Shown: positions 58,394 through 64,000 of the stretch, piece after piece
Layout of the letters: every line of letters begins with the position of its first letter
How positions within the stretch are numbered: position 1 is the stretch's first letter
NCBI RefSeq assembly: GCF_014642405.1
Contig: NZ_BMIN01000010.1
Span: forward strand, 1-64,000
DNA: 64,000 bases
Direction of reading: 5' to 3'
Source of the DNA: Pontibacillus salipaludis
Lineage (GTDB): Bacteria > Bacillota > Bacilli > Bacillales > BH030062
Notes under the pieces: model-generated
Databases searched by the model: none
Seen by the model: the letters and a program-made list of their open reading frames with translations, nothing else
Told to the model about the DNA's origin: nothing
Program-made: the position numbers and the translations under genes

Positions 58394-59942
58394 TGTTTGC
58401 ATCGTAGGCGCAGGAGCAGCAGGCTCTGTCATCGCAGCTCATTTAGCCAAGACAAACCTAAGCGTTGTTATGCTCGATGCAGGGCCTCACCGCGATCCAG
58501 AAAAAGATTTCGCAAGTGATGAATTAGAAATGGAGAAACTGTTCTGGGATGAGCCAAGAGTCAGTGTCGGGCAAGACCCGCTCGATTTACACAGAAGTAC
58601 ATCTGGGAAAGGTGTCGGAGGAAGCGCGGTCCATTACACAGCTCAACTTTTACGTTTTCATAAAAGTGATTTTAAAACGAAGACAACAGAAGACATTGGA
58701 GAAGACTGGCCGATTTCATACGAAGACGTACTTCCTTATTATGAACACATGACGAAACGTCTTTCCCTATCCGGGCCAAATCGTTTTCCATGGCAGACAT
58801 TTGGCGAGCACTTCCCATACCCAGCTCATCACGACCTTTCAAATAATACATTGAAATTCCGTTCCGGCTTAGAGAAGATCGGGATGAAACACGCCGTTTC
58901 CCCTCTTGCCATCCTATCAGCGCCACTTGAGGATAGACACCCTTGTATCAATCGAGGCTTTTGCGAGGAAGGATGTATGCCAGACGCAAAGACTACACCT
59001 TTGAACACGTTTATACCAGAAGCCTTACACGGTGGTGTTACTCTTTTGCCAGAAGCGACCGTTACATCTCTAGCTACCGATCCATCAAAACGAGTAAAGA
59101 CCGTCCACTATAAGTTAGATGGACAGAAACATGAAATCAAAGTCAAAATTGTCGTTTTAGCAGCGTATGCGATTGAGACACCTCGCCTTTTACTGCACTC
59201 AAAAAATGCCGACTTTCCGAATGGTTTGGCAAATTCTTCAGGGCTTGTAGGAAAATACCTAATGACGAACACAAATGACCATATCATCGCTAAGTTCCCT
59301 GAGGAGATCCGAATGTATCGAGGCAATCCCGTTCAAGCGTTAACCATGGATCCCTATTTATGTGGTCAAGAGAATGGATTTAAGCGAGGATTCATCTTAA
59401 ATTCTTACGGAATGAGACCTGTACGATTAGCTACACTGTTTCTAGAAAACGACGAAACATGTATCGGTGAGAATATGAGGATGAGAATGCTTGACTATAA
59501 TCATTTCGCAAGCTTTGCGATGCTTGGGGAAGTGATCGCTCAGGCGAGTAATCAAGTTGCATTAACGGATGAGCTCGATGGTAATGGTGTTCCCATTCCA
59601 AAAGTAACCTTCTCTTACCATGAAAATGATTTACTTATACGAGAACATGCTAAAGAAACATTGAAGTCTATAGCCACAGCAGCAGGCGGTGAACCCCTGT
59701 ACCATCTACGAGCACACGCGCACCTGATGGGCGGATGTCGGATGGGGAATGACCCTCATTCCTCTGTCGTAAATAGTTACGGACAAAGCCATGATATTGA
59801 TAACTTGTTCATCGTCGGAGCTCCTACATTTGTTACTGCTCCTTCCGCTAACCCAACCCTGACCATTTACAGCTTAGCTAAGAGATCAGCTGAATATATT
59901 GAAACATTTTCAAAAGAAATCGGGGTAAATGGGGACAGTTGA
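58374..59942 (+). CDS. GMC-type FAD oxidoreductase, large subunit
   Basis: A catalytic subunit of 522 residues: FAD Rossmann start FDVCIVGAGAAGSVIAAHLAK, STSGKGVGGSAVHYTAQ (flavin contact), a CINRGFCEEGCMPD cysteine cluster, and the GMC C-terminal HAHLMGGCRMG and PSANPTLTIYSLAKR. Members oxidise gluconate, glucose or other polyols and pass electrons to a cytochrome or quinone; no cytochrome gene is present here. ATG 58374 follows GGGAGG. A link to the gluconokinase locus at 10.9 kb is possible but not shown. Confidence 0.88.
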   Translation: MARTSFDVCIVGAGAAGSVIAAHLAKTNLSVVMLDAGPHRDPEKDFASDELEMEKLFWDEPRVSVGQDPLDLHRSTSGKGVGGSAVHYTAQLLRFHKSDFKTKTTEDIGEDWPISYEDVLPYYEHMTKRLSLSGPNRFPWQTFGEHFPYPAHHDLSNNTLKFRSGLEKIGMKHAVSPLAILSAPLEDRHPCINRGFCEEGCMPDAKTTPLNTFIPEALHGGVTLLPEATVTSLATDPSKRVKTVHYKLDGQKHEIKVKIVVLAAYAIETPRLLLHSKNADFPNGLANSSGLVGKYLMTNTNDHIIAKFPEEIRMYRGNPVQALTMDPYLCGQENGFKRGFILNSYGMRPVRLATLFLENDETCIGENMRMRMLDYNHFASFAMLGEVIAQASNQVALTDELDGNGVPIPKVTFSYHENDLLIREHAKETLKSIATAAGGEPLYHLRAHAHLMGGCRMGNDPHSSVVNSYGQSHDIDNLFIVGAPTFVTAPSANPTLTIYSLAKRSAEYIETFSKEIGVNGDS

Positions 59943-60007
59943 TTTGAACTAAATGAATTGATTTGCTTCAAAACCCACGGTATGATGGGGATGAAGAGGT
60001 GGAGCCA

Positions 60008-60613
60008 ATGAATGGTTTTGAACGAAGAACAGAACTAAAGAAGAAGAAAATTTTAAATACAGCTTTTGAGTTGTTCTCTAAATATGGGGTTCAGAAAGTG
60101 AGTATCCAGGAGATTGCTAAGTCTGCCCAAGTGTCACAAGTAACCATCTACAATTATTTCGGAAGCAAAGACCAACTTTTGCTCGAAGCCATTAAATCAT
60201 ATGGTTTTGAACGCCTTACGACATTTCAAGAATTAATAGACGACTCCTCTCTTACTTTTGAAGAAAAAATTCGCCATATCATAACATCGAAAACAACAGA
60301 CATGTTGGACTTTGACCTCGATTTCGTGCAAACCCTGATGTCAAACCAACCAGAAATTAAAGAATTTGCGAATGAATTTGCTCAAAACCACTCAATCCCT
60401 TTGTTCATGAAATTGGTTGAACAAGGCAAAGAAGAAGGAGTAGTAAGTCCTTCTTTATCTGCGAATATGATAATGTTTTACATTAATATGTACAACCAAA
60501 CCATGCGTAACAACCGCGAATTTTTTCAAGACAAACAAAGCACCCAACAATTCACAGAAGAAATGCTACAATTATTTTTCTACGGCATTAGCGGGAAACA
60601 GAATAGAGAGTGA
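60008..60613 (+). CDS. TetR/AcrR-family transcriptional regulator
   Basis: A regulator of 201 residues. The N-terminal HTH is ILNTAFELFSKYGVQKVSIQEIAKSAQ then SQVTIYNYFGSKDQLLLEAI; the remainder is an all-helical ligand domain. ATG 60008 follows GAGGTGGAG. Downstream and convergent lies an ABC-2 exporter operon, a common target of such regulators, while the GMC genes end 65 bp upstream. Which one it controls is not shown. Confidence 0.88.
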   Translation: MNGFERRTELKKKKILNTAFELFSKYGVQKVSIQEIAKSAQVSQVTIYNYFGSKDQLLLEAIKSYGFERLTTFQELIDDSSLTFEEKIRHIITSKTTDMLDFDLDFVQTLMSNQPEIKEFANEFAQNHSIPLFMKLVEQGKEEGVVSPSLSANMIMFYINMYNQTMRNNREFFQDKQSTQQFTEEMLQLFFYGISGKQNRE

Positions 60614-60851
60614 ACTGAAGCAACGATGAACATACCTCCAACAACCAAACGAAAAAATTTCCACTCATGAAGTGGGCGCCACGTGCTCATATTAAGAGTA
60701 CGCTTCGCATCACAAACGGAGCCATTCCATGAAGGCGTTCACTAAACATAATCCTTCATTCCAAATTCTGATTGCCACTCTTCAGTACTGTAAGGGTTCT
60801 AGATGATAAGCGATTGCTCATTACACGGAATTGAAGTACTGGAGCGGGCTC

Positions 60852-60889
60852 AAAAAAAGGCTGTCTTGCTTAAAGCAAGACAGCCTTTC
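60852..60889 (-). terminator. Terminator of the ABC exporter operon
   Basis: AAAGGCTGTCTTGCTT pairs perfectly with AAGCAAGACAGCCTTT; the minus strand ends in seven T. The ~240 bp between this and the TetR gene hold no feature I can name. Confidence 0.9.
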
Positions 60890-60894
60890 TGTAT

Positions 60895-61620
60895 CTATAC
60901 ATATTGGAGGATACGCGTGAGTTCATGATCTCCTTTATAAGAATTCATTAAATTGGATTTTTCTTCCAATAAACGCCTTTCGCTGCCTTGGAAAACCGGC
61001 TTACCTGAAGCAAACACCATATATTCATCACTTAATTGTTTTAACTCGTACCAATCATGGCTAATATAGAGAAGCGTTCTACCTTCCTGATGAAGTTTTC
61101 GAAGCCAGCCAATAATATCTTCTTTCGCTGCTAGGTCCACACCAGCTGTTGGTTCATCCAATAAACAAATAGAAGGGTTCTTTAACATTCCAACACAAAT
61201 GTTTACCTTCCGCTTCCATCCCCCAGAAAGACGGTCGATCCTCTGATCCCAAACTTCGTTCAGCCGTAGTGTTTGAATCATTTCATTTAAGAACGCTTCG
61301 TCCACTTCGACAGGCTCGATTTTTCTCCAAAATGATAACTGCTCCTTAACGGTCAGTTCTTCATAAAGGGCAATCTCTTGTGGAACGTACCCAATTTCAG
61401 CCCGAACACGACGGATAGCCTTTTCATAAGATTCACCAAAAAAAGATACCGTTCCATTTGATGGTCTTTCTAATGAAGCAACTAATTTCAAAAATGTAGA
61501 TTTTCCTGCGCCATTTGGTCCAATAATGCCTACAGCACTCCCTTCTTTGACGGTGAGGGAAAATGGGTTGAGGACACTTTTTCTCTTATATCGTTTCGAT
61601 ACATCATGGAATTGAATCAC
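60895..61620 (-). CDS. ABC transporter ATP-binding protein
   Basis: An ATPase of 241 residues: Walker A GIIGPNGAGKST, Q-loop region GYVPQEIALYEELTV, signature LSGGWKRKV, Walker B SICLLDEPTAGVD, and H-loop LLYISHD. It drives the two ABC-2 membrane proteins encoded upstream. GTG 61620 follows AAAGGAGGAG. It is similar in type to the CcmA/YfiL drug and lipid exporters of Bacillus. Expression may depend on the neighbouring TetR-type regulator. Confidence 0.92.
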   Translation of the reverse strand: MIQFHDVSKRYKRKSVLNPFSLTVKEGSAVGIIGPNGAGKSTFLKLVASLERPSNGTVSFFGESYEKAIRRVRAEIGYVPQEIALYEELTVKEQLSFWRKIEPVEVDEAFLNEMIQTLRLNEVWDQRIDRLSGGWKRKVNICVGMLKNPSICLLDEPTAGVDLAAKEDIIGWLRKLHQEGRTLLYISHDWYELKQLSDEYMVFASGKPVFQGSERRLLEEKSNLMNSYKGDHELTRILQYV

Positions 61621-61638
61621 ATTCTTCTCCTCCTTTCG

Positions 61639-62661
61639 TTATGGCTTATGAATTAACCAGCTATGTGGCCAAGCTAAAGTCCACCCAAGGTCCGCAATAG
61701 TCAGTGTAAAAGATCCTACCGCTAGTGCTATAAAGAGTATAATCGTCCACCTTTTCCGTCCTAGTCCCAAGAACAAGAACCACGTAATGACAAGAGTCGT
61801 TACCAACACAGCCATAGCCCATCCGCTCCATTCTGCATTGACAGGAACCGACGTAGAGGAAAGGAAGAATAACGCAATCGCTGCAGGAAGGAAGGTTCCA
61901 ATACCTAATACAATCATGACCAGAAAATGTCCTGCAAAATAAGAATAAGTAGTATATTGTGTAATCCTAATGCGCTGCAATCTTCCCGCTTCTTCGTCTC
62001 TGATTAAGGTTCTCAAGAATAAAATGGCTACAAGCCAAGCATAAAGGAAGTACAGCGCTACTGTGACCATTTGCCAGGAAGCAAGGGGAACTGGTCCTTG
62101 AGCTACATCCTCAGACGATCCCTTCTTGAAATCCATCTGAAACAAAGGTTCAGGCTCCCAAAATTGATCAGCATATTGAAACCCTTTTTCAAACGAAACA
62201 GAAGAGCTTTGTTCAAGTGTGTTCCCTGCTTTGGCATTTAACGAAATTCTCATTAATTCTGCCCCAATGGCTTCTTTCGCAAAGACATCAAGTGTTGATT
62301 CATTAGATCGAACCCAGGTAATGGTTTCTTCGACCTCTCCATTTTGAAGCGTATCTTGAAATCCTTTTTTTATAATAAACGCAGCCTCAACTTGCCCTTT
62401 TTGCACACTTTCCACTGCCTCAGGGGAACTCATGGATAAGACGTGTAGTCGCTCGGCTTCCCTTACTCGACGCACTACAGTTGTAGAATAAGAACTTTCA
62501 TCCTCATCCACAATCGCCACTGGAACGGCCGTTTCTTCAGCCGCTTTTTGAAAGAATGGATAAGATAAAATCGTCACTAGTATTGGGAATAAGAGTATAA
62601 AAAGCGCGAGGCCAGGGCGCTTCTTCCATTTATTTAGATGTAAAGACAGATACGTAAGCAT
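61639..62661 (-). CDS. ABC-2 type permease, subunit 2
   Basis: A membrane protein of 340 residues. The N-terminal span (LALFILLFPILVTILSYPFF) is followed by a ~150-residue outer domain (VPVAIVDEDESSYST, then VEAAFIIKKGF) and four or five C-terminal spans. This is the ABC2_membrane_3 (YhgE/Pip-like) layout. Its 5' end overlaps the upstream permease gene by 32 bp. GGAAGGAG precedes the ATG. It pairs with the permease at 62630 to form a heterodimeric exporter. Confidence 0.85.
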   Translation of the reverse strand: MLTYLSLHLNKWKKRPGLALFILLFPILVTILSYPFFQKAAEETAVPVAIVDEDESSYSTTVVRRVREAERLHVLSMSSPEAVESVQKGQVEAAFIIKKGFQDTLQNGEVEETITWVRSNESTLDVFAKEAIGAELMRISLNAKAGNTLEQSSSVSFEKGFQYADQFWEPEPLFQMDFKKGSSEDVAQGPVPLASWQMVTVALYFLYAWLVAILFLRTLIRDEEAGRLQRIRITQYTTYSYFAGHFLVMIVLGIGTFLPAAIALFFLSSTSVPVNAEWSGWAMAVLVTTLVITWFLFLGLGRKRWTIILFIALAVGSFTLTIADLGWTLAWPHSWLIHKP

Positions 62662-63844
62662 CGCGCTTCTCCTTCCTATACCCAGCGAATAGTGCTAGAG
62701 AGCTGAATGCAATTCCCCATAGGACCAACCCTCTATATGGCATACTTTCACTCTGCTCCACAAATGCCATACGGAACACATCATATGAAAACGCGAATGG
62801 AGTTGCCTTTTGATAAAGCCAATCAGGCAAATAAATCTCAGGGACAAAAGCTCCTGCACTAATCAATCCAATAATAGAAATGCTCGCTAAAATAAGTGAT
62901 CTGACACTGGATTGAATATTCAGTCCATACAGGCAAGCAGCGAATGCAGATAACCATAGCGCTACTAAGAATAGCCCTAAGTGAAGTCCTGCTGAATAGT
63001 AAACGGGCAAGTCCATAAATACAATGATCCCCACACCAACCTCTAACATCACGAAAAGGATGAGCCACCATTTAAGTTGTTTAACCATAACTTGATGCAT
63101 AAAGGTGAGATTTACCATCCTCCACCTCCTACTCATAGAGGTAGAATGGGCGCCACCATCCAAAGCTTGATATAAGATTATGAAGAATACGATAAAGGTT
63201 AAGACTATAGCAATGATCGCATGAGTCTTCCACCCCACGCTCGCTCCGCTAATTACCTTATCTTCTTCAAAAGCTTCATTCCGATCTAACGCAAAAAGCG
63301 TAAATGTCACGATCGCTTCTTGAAGTTTCTGATTTCGTTCGTTTCCTGGTAATTGTTTAATATGTAAATCATATACCGCGTTTACGGCACTTTGAGATGC
63401 AGAGATGTATTTGGCACCACTCTCAAGCAGTACAGTCAACATCGTTGAATCAAGAGGCTTCTCTTGATTTGTCATCACGGTAATCGGTTCATTTTCCCCG
63501 ACACGAAGACTTTTCGTGAACCCCTTTGGAATCGTCATAATCCCAGCAATGTCCCCACGCTCAAATGCTTCAAGTGCCTCTTTACTTGTCATAGGAGCTA
63601 ATTGAAGAGCACGCTTCATCCGTTTCTCTTCTGATAATTGATTGACGAGGGATTTCGTTTCAAACGTCTGGTCATGATCCACAATCGCGGCTTGAATCTG
63701 TTTCTCTTCATCTTGAAAGAAACTTTGAATGCTTAAGACTGCTATAACAATGATGGCAAGAGGAATAAAAAAGGATAAAAAAAGAGGGGCAGGCCGACGA
63801 ACGGTTGCCCTCATTTCATATCTCCACAACGAGAACCCATTCAT
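62630..63844 (-). CDS. ABC-2 type permease, subunit 1
   Basis: A membrane protein of 404 residues with the same layout as its neighbour: an N-terminal span (LFLSFFIPLAIIVIAVLSI), an outer domain (IQAAIVDHDQTFETKSLVNQL, IAGIMTIPKGFTKSL), and about five C-terminal spans. The repeated outer-domain pattern suggests that the two permeases arose by duplication. AAAGGAGG precedes the ATG. It is the first gene seen of the exporter operon in this window. Confidence 0.85.
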   Translation of the reverse strand: MNGFSLWRYEMRATVRRPAPLFLSFFIPLAIIVIAVLSIQSFFQDEEKQIQAAIVDHDQTFETKSLVNQLSEEKRMKRALQLAPMTSKEALEAFERGDIAGIMTIPKGFTKSLRVGENEPITVMTNQEKPLDSTMLTVLLESGAKYISASQSAVNAVYDLHIKQLPGNERNQKLQEAIVTFTLFALDRNEAFEEDKVISGASVGWKTHAIIAIVLTFIVFFIILYQALDGGAHSTSMSRRWRMVNLTFMHQVMVKQLKWWLILFVMLEVGVGIIVFMDLPVYYSAGLHLGLFLVALWLSAFAACLYGLNIQSSVRSLILASISIIGLISAGAFVPEIYLPDWLYQKATPFAFSYDVFRMAFVEQSESMPYRGLVLWGIAFSSLALFAGYRKEKRDAYVSVFTSK

Positions 63845-63881
63845 ACGGTCTGCCTCCTTTAATACGGTCAGATTTCACAAT

Positions 63882-64000
63882 TTAGAAACCACCTAATCCA
63901 CCAAAACCACCTAATAGTGAGCCAATGTGTTTTTGGAAGTTAGTCTGGACCTCCTGCCCAATCTGCTGTAATTCCTGATCAGATTGATCCATTACACGTA
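63882..64000 (-). CDS. C-terminal part of a Gly/Phe-ending protein (runs off the right edge)
   Basis: The frame ends in ...NFQKHIGSLLGGFGGLGGF, after MDQSDQELQQIGQEVQ. An ATG at this point could be an internal Met or a short start, but the frame stays open to the window edge. It is upstream of and co-directional with the permease gene. The family is not recognisable from ~39 residues; the Gln-rich helix and glycine-rich tail recall the ends of phage-shock/coiled-coil proteins. Confidence 0.4.
   Translation of the reverse strand, partial: RVMDQSDQELQQIGQEVQTNFQKHIGSLLGGFGGLGGF

Overview
The window looks like a low-GC, endospore-forming Bacillaceae chromosome, most like a moderately halophilic genus such as Pontibacillus or Halobacillus. 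This is inferred from protein resemblance, from spore genes (SpoVR, a YhcN/YlaJ-type lipoprotein), from strong GGAGG ribosome sites with frequent GTG/TTG starts, and from Bacillus-type promoters (sigma-A, sigma-B, ECF). No tRNA or rRNA was seen, and there is no prophage and no CRISPR array.

Layout. 1-5.8 kb: the 5' end of a group IIC intron abutting a terminator, a universal stress protein, a SulP anion transporter, a ChrA-type transporter, an HPr-like protein without the phosphoryl-accepting histidine, and an AEC permease. 5.9-12.4 kb: a divergent gluconate/sugar-acid locus, with 6-phosphogluconate dehydrogenase and a DctPQM TRAP transporter on one side and an RpiR regulator and gluconokinase on the other. 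Its shared control region holds three phased operator-like boxes and two cre-like sites. 12.5-18.5 kb: a small haem-copper-oxidase-like membrane protein, cardiolipin synthase, a nucleotidyltransferase, two membrane proteins, and two mirrored pairs of long palindromic repeats. 18.8-26.9 kb: a two-component system translationally coupled to a membrane-anchored MsrAB, then small regulators with clear operators (TipAL/Mta-like MerR, HxlR, and a MerR-methyltransferase fusion). 27-32 kb: a nucleotidyltransferase and nrdA-nrdB behind a cobalamin riboswitch. 32-40 kb: a TspO-like protein, a lipoprotein hydrolase, D-amino acid aminotransferase, and two tandem levansucrases. 40-51 kb: a CPBP protease, an ATPase, a nitroreductase, an ECF sigma/partner pair, SpoVR, a TolB-like protein, a sigma-B-controlled DICT protein, a RibU-like S-component coupled to a chemotaxis transducer, and a DUF421 protein. 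51-64 kb: NERD protein, spore lipoprotein, oxidoreductases, a GNAT-nitrilase fusion, a GMC oxidoreductase with its small subunit, and a TetR regulator next to an ABC-2 exporter.

The strongest unexplained signal is a pair of intergenic arrays at about 35.38-36.17 kb and 52.30-52.76 kb. An octamer CTTGAGCC (general form CTYRAGYY) recurs about 35 and 22 times, always on the same strand. Neighbouring copies are almost always exactly 20 or 21 bp apart; the exceptions are 31 or 40-41 bp. That places every copy on one face of the DNA helix. Each array is itself built of higher-order repeats (247 bp and about 215 bp) that keep the register through internal indels. This resembles a phased protein-docking platform rather than coding DNA, CRISPR or a simple tandem repeat, and I know of no described family that matches it.

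Other points of note are the palindromic elements whose arms co-vary, the B12 riboswitch over a B12-independent ribonucleotide reductase, and two MerR-family promoters with the expected 19-bp spacers. Functions are assigned by reading motifs; no database search was run.
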